From contig SXJP01000029.1 of assembly GCA_005779395.1 (NCBI GenBank), positions 1-64,000 on the forward strand: a DNA stretch of 64,000 bases, in the 5' to 3' direction. Of the stretch, positions 25,505 through 34,486 are shown piece after piece; position 1 is the stretch's first letter; every line of letters starts with the position of its first letter. Made by a program: the position numbers and the translations under genes. Source of the stretch: Actinomycetota bacterium. Its GTDB lineage: Bacteria > Actinomycetota > Acidimicrobiia > IMCC26256 > PALSA-610. The notes under the pieces are model-generated. The model did no database searches. It was not told the origin of the DNA and worked only from the letters and a program-made list of their open reading frames with translations.

Positions 25505-27340
25505 TCAAATACGTTGAGGTTTTTTTGACTTCGCGATACGACCACGTTCGCCAGCGTCGAGCACAACCTTGCGCAGACGAATCGACTTAGGCGTTACCTC
25601 TACACACTCGTCGTCAGCGATGAACTCAAGTGCTTGCTCCAAGTTCATGAGCCTCGGTGGCGTAAGACGCTCGAAGTCGTCGCTACCCGCGGCGCGCATG
25701 TTCGTGAGTTTCTTTTCTTTCGTCGGGTTCACGTCCATGTCATCGACACGTGCGTTAGCTCCGATGACCATGCCCTCATATACGTCGATGCCTGGGCCCA
25801 TGAAAAGCGTGCCGCGCTCTTGCAGCGTAAGCAACGTGTAGCTAGTTGTAAGACCACGACGATCGGACACGAGGCTTCCGTTCGGACGCGTCTTGATCTC
25901 ACCGAACCAGGGCGCCCAGCCGTCGAACACATGGTGCAAGATGCCAGTGCCCCGAGTCTCGGTAAGGAACTCTGTCCGGAATCCGATTAGGCCACGCGCA
26001 GGCACGATGTAATCCATACGGACCCAGCCGGTGCCATGGTTCACCATTTGTTCCATGCGGCCCTTGCGTAATGCAAGCAACTGAGTGACGACACCGAGGT
26101 AGTCCTCTGGAACGTCGATGCTTACGCGTTCAACCGGTTCGTGAGTCTTGCCGTCAACCTCGCGGGTGACTACCTGCGGTTTGCCGACAGTGAGTTCGAA
26201 TCCTTCGCGACGCATGATCTCGACGAGTACCGCTAACTGCAACTCGCCGCGACCTTGAACTTCCCATGTGTCTGGGCGTTCGGTGTCGAGCACGCGGAGG
26301 CTTACGTTTCCGATTAGCTCTGCGTTGAGTCGATTACCCACGAGGCGCGCTGTGAGCTTTGAGCCGCCGTCTGTACCAGAGAGCGGAGATGTGTTGATAC
26401 CGATCGTCATCGAGATGCTTGGCTCATCGACGGTGATAACCGGCAACGGACGCGGGTCCTCTGAATCTGTAAGCGTCTCGCCGATCGTGATGTCTGAGAT
26501 ACCGCTAACAGCGATGATCTCGCCTGCTCCAGCCTCATCGACATCGACTCTGTCGAGAGCGACCGTAATGTAGACCTCGCCGATCTTCACACGCGACGTC
26601 GTGCCGTCGCGTTTACACCACATGACTGTCTGGCCGCGCTTGATTGTGCCCTGTTGCACGCGACACAACGCAAGACGACCAAGGTATGGAGAAGCATCGA
26701 GGTTGGTGACCAGAGCTTGTAGCGGGTGCTCTGGGTCGAACTCGGGGGCCGGCACGGACCCGACAATCGTGTCGAGCAAAGGCCGAAGACTCTCGCCGAG
26801 CACATCGGGGTCGAGACTCGAGATGCCATCGCGAGCATTGCAGTAAACGATTGGAAAATCGATCTGGTGCACATCTGCATCGAGATCTAAGAACAGGTCG
26901 TATACCTCGTCGACCACCTCTGCGATGCGCGCATCTGGTCGGTCGATCTTGTTGATTACGAGAATTACAGGTAGGCGTAATTCGAGTGCCTTACGGAGCA
27001 CGAAACGAGTCTGCGGGAGAGGGCCTTCGCTCGCGTCCACGAGCAACAGCACACCGTCGACCATTGTGAGTCCACGCTCGACCTCGCCACCGAAGTCGGC
27101 ATGTCCTGGTGTATCAATGATGTTGATTTTTGTGTCGCCGTACTGGATAGCTGTGTTCTTCGCGAGGATCGTGATGCCCTTCTCGCGCTCCAAGTCCATC
27201 GAGTCCATGACGCGCGTTGCGACTTCTTGATTTGAGCGAAATGCACCCGATTGCCAGAGCATCGCATCGACGAGAGTTGTCTTCCCGTGGTCAACGTGAG
27301 CGACAATCGCAACGTTTCTTAGGTCTTCACGAGTCGCCAT
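25505..27340 (-). CDS. typA: Translational GTPase TypA/BipA
   Basis: A 611-residue ribosome-binding GTPase of normal length. G1 AHVDHGKTT (about residue 14), G2 region REKGITI, G3 DTPGHADF and G4 NKIDRPDA are all present, followed by EF-G-like domains ([20 protein letters not shown]) and the family-specific C-terminal domain ending in basic residues. TypA/BipA helps 50S assembly and growth under cold or other stress. The FG-GAP gene begins 53 bases downstream on the same strand. Confidence 0.97.
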   Translation of the reverse strand: MATREDLRNVAIVAHVDHGKTTLVDAMLWQSGAFRSNQEVATRVMDSMDLEREKGITILAKNTAIQYGDTKINIIDTPGHADFGGEVERGLTMVDGVLLLVDASEGPLPQTRFVLRKALELRLPVILVINKIDRPDARIAEVVDEVYDLFLDLDADVHQIDFPIVYCNARDGISSLDPDVLGESLRPLLDTIVGSVPAPEFDPEHPLQALVTNLDASPYLGRLALCRVQQGTIKRGQTVMWCKRDGTTSRVKIGEVYITVALDRVDVDEAGAGEIIAVSGISDITIGETLTDSEDPRPLPVITVDEPSISMTIGINTSPLSGTDGGSKLTARLVGNRLNAELIGNVSLRVLDTERPDTWEVQGRGELQLAVLVEIMRREGFELTVGKPQVVTREVDGKTHEPVERVSIDVPEDYLGVVTQLLALRKGRMEQMVNHGTGWVRMDYIVPARGLIGFRTEFLTETRGTGILHHVFDGWAPWFGEIKTRPNGSLVSDRRGLTTSYTLLTLQERGTLFMGPGIDVYEGMVIGANARVDDMDVNPTKEKKLTNMRAAGSDDFERLTPPRLMNLEQALEFIADDECVEVTPKSIRLRKVVLDAGERGRIAKSKKPQRI

Positions 27341-27386
27341 AGGGGTACATAAGTTACCGGCGACACGGTGTCTATTTCTGATCGCC

Positions 27387-28472
27387 CTACGTCGGCGCTA
27401 GCAATCCGAAGTGTTTTGCGAGCATTTGCGTTGCGAGGTTGTTGGTTTCCATCGGCTCAAGTTCATCAGCGTTCGCTCCATGCGCGATGTTGCTTTGCAC
27501 TAACCGCATCATGATCGCTGCAAAGAAAACCATCGTCAAAACTGTGTACCACTCGACATGTTCGGCCTTGCGCCCAACCAAGCTTTCCCAGTAGGCAATC
27601 GACTCAGCATCGGTCGGAATACCTTCGAGTGGCGGCATCCCGAGCGCGACTGTGAAGTGTTTGTCGAACCACATAAACCAAGCCAGATCGAACTCTGGGT
27701 TGCCTATCCGTGCCATCTCCCAGTCGAATACAGCTTTGACTCGAAACTCGTCATCGAACATGAGGTTGCCTAGGCGAGCATCGCCCCAACACAAGCCGAT
27801 GAGGTGGTCATCATCCGGTCGGTTGTCTTCTAGCCATTGCCATGCGTAGTCGAGAACGGGGACGGTTTTGCGTGACGCATACTTGAGGTATGCGCGCTGC
27901 CATCCCAACAATTGCGCTTGTCCGAGTGGCCCAAACTCCTTGCGGTCGAGTTCGTGTAGCGCCGCGAGCTCAAGATCAATATTTGCAATTCCTGCCAAGA
28001 CGCTCAGACCTTCGAACCACATCGTGCGACGTTGCTCTGGCGTTGCTTCTGCGACCCAACCGCCCATCGTGTACGGAGGGTTGTCTGGAGCGACCTTTCC
28101 AGATAGGAGTTCCATTGCGAAGAACTCAGCGCCGAGCACGCTCAGATCCTCCTCGAGCCAGTAGACCTTGGGTACAGGGACTGATGAATTTTGAGCTACT
28201 GCTTGGAGAATCCTGAACTGCAGTCCGAGTTCATACGTCTCAAAAACCGCTTCTCCTATCGGCGCCGCACGGACAACGAAACCCTCACGCCTCTGAATGC
28301 CGTTTTCCGTCCAAGTCGCATCGAAAATGATCGTGTCTGAACTGAAGCCTGACACCTCGGATGCACCTGCTACGTGAATCTCGATATCAGTTGCAGAAGG
28401 CATGCGCACCGATAGCCATTTCGCGAGCGATGACTTGGTTTTTTCTGGATCACGTTTTTGAATAATCGCCAC
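27387..28472 (-). CDS. APH-fold phosphotransferase (ACAD10/11-type kinase family)
   Basis: A 361-residue small-molecule kinase of the aminoglycoside-phosphotransferase fold. [15 protein letters not shown] holds the catalytic aspartate and the Mg-binding asparagine (the usual HGD is WGD), and [19 protein letters not shown] is the DxD-like metal site. The subfamily is close to the kinase domain of ACAD10/11, which phosphorylates hydroxyacyl-CoA, and is frequent near fatty-acid genes rather than a resistance gene. I chose GTG 28472 ([11 protein letters not shown]) over a longer frame because the next gene diverges just 24 bases away. Confidence 0.8.
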   Translation of the reverse strand: MAIIQKRDPEKTKSSLAKWLSVRMPSATDIEIHVAGASEVSGFSSDTIIFDATWTENGIQRREGFVVRAAPIGEAVFETYELGLQFRILQAVAQNSSVPVPKVYWLEEDLSVLGAEFFAMELLSGKVAPDNPPYTMGGWVAEATPEQRRTMWFEGLSVLAGIANIDLELAALHELDRKEFGPLGQAQLLGWQRAYLKYASRKTVPVLDYAWQWLEDNRPDDDHLIGLCWGDARLGNLMFDDEFRVKAVFDWEMARIGNPEFDLAWFMWFDKHFTVALGMPPLEGIPTDAESIAYWESLVGRKAEHVEWYTVLTMVFFAAIMMRLVQSNIAHGANADELEPMETNNLATQMLAKHFGLLAPT

Positions 28473-28496
28473 GGACGCACAATAACCTCGAACGCG

Positions 28497-29399
28497 ATGG
28501 TTGAGATCCTTGGAGCAGTCAGCGGTGTCGCCCCTGGAGACTTCCTCCGCGATACCTCTCTCGTACCAGATCCGATAGTGCCCGGCAGGTACCACGGAAT
28601 CATTCCCGAGGCATGGAAGATTCGTTACGCCTTCGGTGGAGTCACGATGGGTGTGTCGATGCGCGCGATGCAGACCCACCTAGATCGGCCAGACCTTTCG
28701 CTCATTACAGCGAATACCGTTTTTAGCTCCCCGATCCCCTGTGGCCCGATCACGATCGATGTCACTGTGTTGCGTAGTGGACGCACAGCAGCGCAAGTCG
28801 GCTGTGATCTTCGCGTAACCGGCGAAGACCAAATCGCGCTACGAACACACAGTGTTTTCGGCTCACCTCAAAGTCTGACGAAGTCGTTTGTCGACATCGA
28901 GTTTCCGAGCGACGTCAAACCACCAGATGAGTGCCCACCGCCGATGCCGCCATCTGAGGACAACCCGTGGAAGCCTATGAACTTTCACGAACAAAACGAG
29001 TGGCGACCGGCGATGCCCCACTTCTTCGACCGCACAACTTGGAAGCCAGGCCCCGCACGTTTCGCATCATGGACTCGCTTGCTAAATGAACCGCGCCTCG
29101 AAGACGGCACCTACGACCCGATCGCGCTAGCAATTCCTGGCGACTCAATCGGCTCAGCTATCGGCGCGAAGTTCGGTCCGACCGACGAAGCCTGGATGAC
29201 GTTGAGCCTAGAGATCGGTTTGCGCATCGTCTCTGTGCCGATCGCAAAGCCAGCGTGGGTTCTGCAAGAGATCACTGCATGGCAATCAAGCGACGGCTAC
29301 GTCACCGGGCCTTCGAGACTTTGGGACGCCGAAGGAAACCTTCTTGCAATCGCAACTCAGACTGCCTTACTACGCGCATTCAACTGGAACAAGGAGTAA
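28497..29399 (+). CDS. TesB-like acyl-CoA thioesterase
   Basis: A 300-residue double-hotdog protein with ALxTHSVFG-like first half (IALRTHSVFGSPQS) and a second half containing LDxxS-type features (DEAWMTLSLEIGLRI) and the family-typical end GPSRLWDAEGNLLAIATQTA. Family members hydrolyse medium and long acyl-CoAs. ATG 28497 is used, since an upstream ATG at 28458 would lie inside the divergent kinase gene. Its stop is followed two bases later by the P450 start, and the AAGGAG ribosome-binding site of the P450 lies in its last codons. Confidence 0.75.
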   Translation: MVEILGAVSGVAPGDFLRDTSLVPDPIVPGRYHGIIPEAWKIRYAFGGVTMGVSMRAMQTHLDRPDLSLITANTVFSSPIPCGPITIDVTVLRSGRTAAQVGCDLRVTGEDQIALRTHSVFGSPQSLTKSFVDIEFPSDVKPPDECPPPMPPSEDNPWKPMNFHEQNEWRPAMPHFFDRTTWKPGPARFASWTRLLNEPRLEDGTYDPIALAIPGDSIGSAIGAKFGPTDEAWMTLSLEIGLRIVSVPIAKPAWVLQEITAWQSSDGYVTGPSRLWDAEGNLLAIATQTALLRAFNWNKE

Positions 29400-29401
29400 C
29401 G

Positions 29402-30655
29402 ATGAGCGAAACCACCGACACGCGCCTTGCCGCCGAAGTAACACCAGTGATGCTGAACCCATTCGACCCTGACTTTCCAGACAACCCTTACATTCAGTAC
29501 AGAGCATTACGAGAGCACGACCCTATTCACATCACCGCACTTGGCCCGTGGACGCTGTTTCGCCATGCTGATGTGAGTCGTGTCCTGCGCGACCCGAACC
29601 TCTCAGTCGAGGAACGTCACGCGACGCAACACCGTCTGACTGTTGGTACCGGCGCTGGCGCCTTTTATGAACAACACAGCCAAAGGGCCAACCGATCGAT
29701 GCTCGACCTTGACCCGCCGGATCACCACAGAATCAGGCGTTTAGTCGCAAAAGTATTCACGCCGCGCAGAGTCGAGGAGTTGCGCCCGCGCGTCGCTGAA
29801 CTAGTCGAAGAAATGATCGACGCTGCGCAAGGCAAGGGGTCGATGGATGTCATCGCCGATCTCGCTTTTCCTCTGCCTTTCATCGTCATCTCGGAACTGC
29901 TCGGTATTCCAGATACCGGTCGACGTGATCAGTTACGAGAATGGTCTGGGGCGATGGTCAAGACCTTCGATCCGATCATTTCAGACGAGGATGCGGCCGC
30001 GGCAGTCAACGCGGCAGACAACATGTTTGATTATCTCGAAGAGATACTTGAGTACAAGCGCGCCAACCCAGCGGACGATCTCTTGTCGGCTCTGATCGCA
30101 GCAGAAGAAGACGGCGACCGTCTCAGCTCTGAGGAACTCAAGAGCACTATGGCGCTGTTATTTATCGCAGGCCACGAGACGACAGTGAACCTGATCGGTA
30201 ACGGAATACTTGCGCTTCTACGCAATCCTGAGCAACTCGCATTGTTGCAAAAGAACCCGGACATAATTGAAGGCGCGGTTGACGAACTCTTGCGTTATGA
30301 CAGCCCGGTGCAGTTCAGTCGCCGGGTCACGGTCGCTGACTACAACGTCGACGAGAAGACGATTCCAAAGGGCACATTTGTCCTCGTATGTCTCGGTTCG
30401 GCGAACCACGACCCAGAGGTTTTTGGTGCGAACTCAGAGGAACTCGATCTCACTCGGGTGAATGCATCCGAGTACATGAGCTTCGGTGGTGGCTTCCATC
30501 ACTGTCTCGGCATCGCTCTCGCCCGCCTCGAAGGCCAGGAAGCCATCGGGGGTCTCGTAAAGCGGTTCCCAAATCTTGCGCTCAAGAATGACAAGCAGAA
30601 GTGGAACGGCCGACTCGTATTGCGCGGGCTTGCAGAACTTCGAGTCACGTTCTGA
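29402..30655 (+). CDS. Cytochrome P450
   Basis: A 417-residue soluble P450. I-helix oxygen-binding motif AGHETTVNL, K-helix ExxR in ELLRYDS, and heme loop SFGGGFHHCLGIALAR with the axial cysteine. LDPPDHHRIRRLVAKVFTP is the usual C-helix region. Bacterial P450s of this type hydroxylate terpenes, steroids or fatty acids. No ferredoxin or ferredoxin reductase gene is next to it. It sits between a thioesterase and a drug-type ABC exporter in one plus-strand unit. Confidence 0.95.
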   Translation: MSETTDTRLAAEVTPVMLNPFDPDFPDNPYIQYRALREHDPIHITALGPWTLFRHADVSRVLRDPNLSVEERHATQHRLTVGTGAGAFYEQHSQRANRSMLDLDPPDHHRIRRLVAKVFTPRRVEELRPRVAELVEEMIDAAQGKGSMDVIADLAFPLPFIVISELLGIPDTGRRDQLREWSGAMVKTFDPIISDEDAAAAVNAADNMFDYLEEILEYKRANPADDLLSALIAAEEDGDRLSSEELKSTMALLFIAGHETTVNLIGNGILALLRNPEQLALLQKNPDIIEGAVDELLRYDSPVQFSRRVTVADYNVDEKTIPKGTFVLVCLGSANHDPEVFGANSEELDLTRVNASEYMSFGGGFHHCLGIALARLEGQEAIGGLVKRFPNLALKNDKQKWNGRLVLRGLAELRVTF

Positions 30656-30716
30656 CTCTCGTTTTTCGGCGGCACCGATTCCCTACCCGACAACCGTTAC
30701 TGACAAGATGCTCACC

Positions 30717-31706
30717 ATGTCTGAACTGGCCGTAGAGGTTGACGCACTAGGTAAGAAGTTCGGCTCCTTCACTGCCGTCGACGGCATTTCTTTTGATATC
30801 CCCGTAGGCGAGCTTTTCGGCTTTCTCGGGCCGAATGGGGCTGGCAAGACAAGCACAATCTCAATCCTCTGCACTCTCTTGAAGCCGACCTCAGGTACAG
30901 CGCGGGTCGCCGGTTACGACATCGTGAGAGAGCGCGACAGAGTGCGCCGATCGATCGGTCTTGTCTTTCAGGAGCTCACCCTCGATGACTATCTGACCGC
31001 TGAAGAAAACCTGCGGTTCCATGCTGTCATGTACGGCGTTCCTCGTAGCGAAGCCCGCGCTCGGATGCAACCACTGCTCGAAATGGTCGGGCTTGCCGAT
31101 CGTGCCGACTCTTTGGTCCGAACATTCTCAGGTGGCATGAAGCGTCGACTCGAAATAGCGCGGGGGCTATTACACGAGCCTCGTGTGCTCTTTCTTGATG
31201 AACCAACAATTGGCCTCGACCCACAGACGCGAACGCACATCTGGGACTACGTAGACGAACTCCGACACCGCGAGTCGACAACGATGTTCCTAACGACGCA
31301 CTACATGGACGAGGCCGAGCGTTGCGATCGAATTGCGATTATCGACGCCGGTCGAATCGTCGCGATCGACACGCCATCAAATCTAAAAGCATCAGTTGGT
31401 GCCGACACCGTCACGATCGAAACCTCTGACAATGTTGTTGCAGCAAGCGAAATTTCCGTCGAGTTAGGGATCATTGCAGAACCCAAGGGCGGCACCCTGG
31501 TACTGCACGTACCAGACGGTGAGAGCTTCATCCCGAGAATTTTCTCGGCACTTACTGTTGGCGTTCGGAGCGTAAACGTCCGACGGCCAAGCCTCGACGA
31601 TGTGTTCATCAAGTACACAGGCCACGACATCAGAGAAGCCGAAGCAAGCAGTAGCGACGGCAATCGCCAGATGGTTGCCGCGTTCAGAAAGACGTCAAAC
31701 CGATGA
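30717..31706 (+). CDS. ABC transporter ATP-binding protein, DrrA type
   Basis: A 329-residue ATPase. Walker A GPNGAGKTS, Q loop in GLVFQELTLDD, signature FSGGMKRRLEIARGLL, Walker B VLFLDEPTIGLDPQTR, H-loop TTHYMDEAERC. The C-terminal 100 residues form the extra domain seen in daunorubicin-type exporters. Start at 30717 or the in-frame ATG 30708. It is coupled to the permease gene by a 4-base overlap. Confidence 0.9.
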   Translation: MSELAVEVDALGKKFGSFTAVDGISFDIPVGELFGFLGPNGAGKTSTISILCTLLKPTSGTARVAGYDIVRERDRVRRSIGLVFQELTLDDYLTAEENLRFHAVMYGVPRSEARARMQPLLEMVGLADRADSLVRTFSGGMKRRLEIARGLLHEPRVLFLDEPTIGLDPQTRTHIWDYVDELRHRESTTMFLTTHYMDEAERCDRIAIIDAGRIVAIDTPSNLKASVGADTVTIETSDNVVAASEISVELGIIAEPKGGTLVLHVPDGESFIPRIFSALTVGVRSVNVRRPSLDDVFIKYTGHDIREAEASSSDGNRQMVAAFRKTSNR

Positions 31707-32536
31707 CTGCGACGACACCTCCAGACAGGCCACTCACTCGCAACACATCTACCGTCATGATGGTCTGGACCCGCGAACTCATTCGTTTGAAGCGCATGCC
31801 TACCCGTCTGATCACAGGGATCGCGACGCCGATTCTCTACCTGTTCGTGCTAGGCGCAGGCATGAAAAATCTTGTCAATTCACCACAGGCCTTCAGCGCA
31901 GCAGGCGCTGGCGCGACCTTCGATTACCAGGAGTACCTGTTCCCTGGGATCATGGCTATGTCGATCATCACGTCGGCACTTTTCTCGGCGATGTCGATTG
32001 TGTGGGACCGCGAGTTTGGTTTCATGCGCGAAATGCTGGTTGCACCTGTGTCACGCACTGGACTTGTACTCGGCAAAGCACTTGGAGGCGGAACTGTCGC
32101 GGTTATCCAAGGTGTAATTCTTATCGTTGTCGCCCCACTCGTTGGTGTCGATCTCACGGTCACGCGCGTCGTCGGACTTGTCGGCGCGCTCCTACTTCTG
32201 GCTTTCGCCCTTACGGCATTCGGCATTGTGCTTGGCGCTCGCATGCAACGCATGGAAAGCTTCCAAATGGTCGCAACGCTCGTTACGCAACCAATGATTT
32301 TTCTTTCCGGCGCAATATTTCCGCTTAAGTCTTTGCCTTCTTGGCTAAATGTGCTCACCCGAGTCAACCCAGCCACATACGGCGTCGACCTCGTTCGCCG
32401 AACGCTGCTTCCTGGTGCACCCGCCGTCACTTGGAACGGAAACGTTGTTCCGCTGTGGGCAGACGCGTGCGTAGTGCTCGTTCTCGGCGGCCTCATGCTG
32501 GCTTTAGCTTCGGCGCTTTTCCGCCAATCAGACTGA
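31703..32536 (+). CDS. ABC-2 type permease, DrrB type
   Basis: A 277-residue permease with six hydrophobic segments. FDYQEYLFPGIMAMSI and MLVAPVSRTGLVLGKALGG are the classic ABC-2 landmarks, and LTRVNPATYGVDLVRR the C-terminal one. Together with the preceding ATPase it forms an exporter of lipids, polyketides or drugs. Its stop lies 4 bases from the convergent stop of the CPBP gene. Confidence 0.9.
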   Translation: MTATTPPDRPLTRNTSTVMMVWTRELIRLKRMPTRLITGIATPILYLFVLGAGMKNLVNSPQAFSAAGAGATFDYQEYLFPGIMAMSIITSALFSAMSIVWDREFGFMREMLVAPVSRTGLVLGKALGGGTVAVIQGVILIVVAPLVGVDLTVTRVVGLVGALLLLAFALTAFGIVLGARMQRMESFQMVATLVTQPMIFLSGAIFPLKSLPSWLNVLTRVNPATYGVDLVRRTLLPGAPAVTWNGNVVPLWADACVVLVLGGLMLALASALFRQSD

Positions 32537-32540
32537 CCGT

Positions 32541-33311
32541 CTACAGAATCCCTCGCTGGTGTAGCGATAGCAAGTCCATCGTGCCAGCAACAGCTATGTG
32601 CAGGCACGCCCCCCACCAGATCGTGCGTGACCGGATCGCCAATACTCCCAGCACGATCGCGCCGAGGATCGCCGCAACCGCTTCAAGCATTGGTTTTCCG
32701 TAATGAAGCATGTTGTAAGGCACTGCCATCACGAACACCGCCGAGATTCCGAACCGTTCACTGAGACCGTGGACCATGAACCCTCTGAAGAAAAACTCGA
32801 GCGCGCAAAACTGCAACGCGTACAGAACCCACCAGAACAAGAGCGGTCCTAGCGGATCGTTCTCGTTGAATTCAAGGAACGGGTAGCGCGCCTGGAACTC
32901 GACTGTTGTGGATACGAAAATCAAGAAGGGCAGGCAGACAACGAATAGCGCTGCGTAGGTTGGAGCAAACCGCACAGAACCCCGAACGCGAACACCAAAG
33001 TCGCGAATCGAATCACGAAATATGTATCGGATGACTAAGAGTGGAGGAAATACGTAACTCGCTATTTGCACGGTCGCCCAGAATGTCAGATCGTTCGCTT
33101 CTTTGTGACTAGAGAGAAACATTGATTCGTTAAGACGCGCGGCTACGGCATTAAGTCCGAGCGCGTCGAGACTCGTAATAAGCCAGCGAGCATCGTCTGC
33201 GGCGAAGTTGTTTATCGTGAGAGCGATTGCCGCAGTCAGCAGAACTATCGCTACTCGCCTATCGCGCTGGTCGATGCGGATCCGCAGATGCTCGCGCACG
33301 AAGCGCGACAC
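32541..33311 (-). CDS. CPBP-family membrane protein with an altered protease motif
   Basis: A 256-residue membrane protein with about seven hydrophobic segments and a C-terminal CPBP (Abi/Rce1-like) core. Motif 1, normally EExxxR, reads EFFFRG, so the second glutamate is missing. Motif 2 is present as MLHYGKP and motif 3 as LHIAVAGTMD. Loss of one metal/catalytic glutamate suggests a non-proteolytic or altered role. Starts at GTG 33311. Confidence 0.65.
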   Translation of the reverse strand: MSRFVREHLRIRIDQRDRRVAIVLLTAAIALTINNFAADDARWLITSLDALGLNAVAARLNESMFLSSHKEANDLTFWATVQIASYVFPPLLVIRYIFRDSIRDFGVRVRGSVRFAPTYAALFVVCLPFLIFVSTTVEFQARYPFLEFNENDPLGPLLFWWVLYALQFCALEFFFRGFMVHGLSERFGISAVFVMAVPYNMLHYGKPMLEAVAAILGAIVLGVLAIRSRTIWWGACLHIAVAGTMDLLSLHQRGIL

Positions 33312-33372
33312 TAAAGGTGAATTACATGAGCACGGGACTCTGCGCGATCAGGCTGAGCGAATACGAGTCTTG

Positions 33373-33525
33373 GGCAGGGCGAGACTGGGGGATAGCCACG
33401 CCCTGCCAGGGACCCGACCAGAGGTCTTAGACCTTGGTCGAATTACGGCGTGCCCCGTGGGCCGACGGGCGGACCGACCCAGAGGGCTACGCCGATCATG
33501 TGGGGCGATCTGTGCGACCCCAAAT
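33373..33525. ncRNA. Candidate structured RNA in a divergent gap (unassigned)
   Basis: Four stems follow one another in the 300-base gap 33312-33611. Stem 1 is 9 bp, 33373-33381 with 33399-33407. Stem 2 is 11 bp with one bulge, 33415-33426 with 33430-33440 and a TTA loop. Stem 3 is a closing helix CGGCGT (33446-33451) / ACGCCG (33489-33494) around smaller hairpins, including GCCCCGT (33452-33458) / ACGGGC (33465-33470) with one bulge. Stem 4 is TGGGG (33500-33505 area) / CCCCA. A 34-codon frame (33326-33430, RBS AAAGG) crosses stems 1 and 2. The strand cannot be decided, and no known riboswitch class is recognised. Confidence 0.35.
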
Positions 33526-33566
33526 GAAGTACTAGATGCATCATGCGCCACCGTACGTTCGATTGC

Positions 33567-33596
33567 TAGAAATTTCTAATGCAAATGCGCTATAAG
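33567..33596 (+). promoter_or_regulatory. Palindrome and -10-like box before a thioesterase gene
   Basis: A perfect 12-bp palindrome TAGAAATTTCTA (33567-33578) is followed by TATAAG (33591-33596), 15 bases before the GTG at 33612. A TetR-family gene closes the downstream three-gene unit, so the palindrome may be its operator; this is inference from arrangement. Confidence 0.35.
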
Positions 33597-33611
33597 ACAT
33601 AGTGCGGATGC

Positions 33612-34475
33612 GTGCTGAATTTGGCCCGAATCTCAGACGTCAAACGGCAATTTTCTAAGCTCCGCGCCGTGACAGACCCGGAGTTTTTCGGAATTGAACG
33701 CGTCAACGACATCCGCTGGCGTATGCCTGTGATTAAGTCGCTCATCTCGGGGACTGGCTCCTTATTCGGAGGGGCTGGACTCGGGGCAGGGGTCAGAGTC
33801 GCCGAAATCGTGACAGGGCGGCCTGCAGCCTGGGCGACAGCACAATTCCTCAACTACGCACCACTTGGCTCTGTACTCGATCTCGAGGTGCACGAGATTG
33901 TCCGTGGCAACCAGGTAAGCCAGTGCAGGGTCATCTGTTCTGTAGCCGGGCGCGAGATCATCACAGTGTTCGGAGCATTCGGCAACCGCAACACCCCGTT
34001 TGAAGGCCAGTGGGCGAACAGGCCTGAAGTCCCACCTCCACACGAATGCGAGCCCCGTCCATCACTCGCTCACATGGAGGGCACAATCTCCTCACGCATG
34101 GAAATGCTGTTGGCGGGGTCGAGAAACCTTGATCAACTCGATGGCCCATCGGCGACCGGCAACGCCGCTCTGTGGGTACGCATCAAAGACCTCTCCGACA
34201 TGGGTGCTGCGGGACTCGCAATCATCGGCGACTTCGTGCCGTTCGGGATCAGCCAGGCACTTGGACAGCGCGCTGGCGGCAACAGCCTCGACAACACGCT
34301 AAGAGTCGTCAAGCTTGTAGATACCGAGTGGGTGCTCGCCGACGTCCGAATCCAGGCCGTGCAGAACGGATTTGGCCACGGCGTCGTGCATCTTTGGGCC
34401 GACGACGGTACGTTGCTAGCCACCGCCAGCCAGACCACGATGGTCCGCGCCTGGCGCGAAGGCCCACTCACCTAA
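33612..34475 (+). CDS. TesB-like thioesterase family protein
   Basis: A 287-residue protein with the double-hotdog TesB layout: LFGGAGLGAGVRVAEIVTG near residue 55, SQCRVICSVAGREIITVFGAFG in the first half, and GVVHLWADDGTLLATASQTT at the end, the usual family C terminus. The first GTG at 33612 is used; GTG 33669 (VTDPEFFGIE) is a credible shorter start. It leads a plus-strand unit with an LLM oxidoreductase and a TetR regulator. Substrate unknown, probably a lipid or steroid CoA ester by context. Confidence 0.7.
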   Translation: MLNLARISDVKRQFSKLRAVTDPEFFGIERVNDIRWRMPVIKSLISGTGSLFGGAGLGAGVRVAEIVTGRPAAWATAQFLNYAPLGSVLDLEVHEIVRGNQVSQCRVICSVAGREIITVFGAFGNRNTPFEGQWANRPEVPPPHECEPRPSLAHMEGTISSRMEMLLAGSRNLDQLDGPSATGNAALWVRIKDLSDMGAAGLAIIGDFVPFGISQALGQRAGGNSLDNTLRVVKLVDTEWVLADVRIQAVQNGFGHGVVHLWADDGTLLATASQTTMVRAWREGPLT

Positions 34476-34486
34476 CAGGAGACCAG

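Noticed and set aside
33326..33430. A 34-codon leader peptide or a decayed maleylpyruvate-isomerase start (WGIATPCQG)
   Set aside because: The ribosome-binding site is fair, but the frame ends at once and neither other frame continues the family pattern; recorded only within the structured region.
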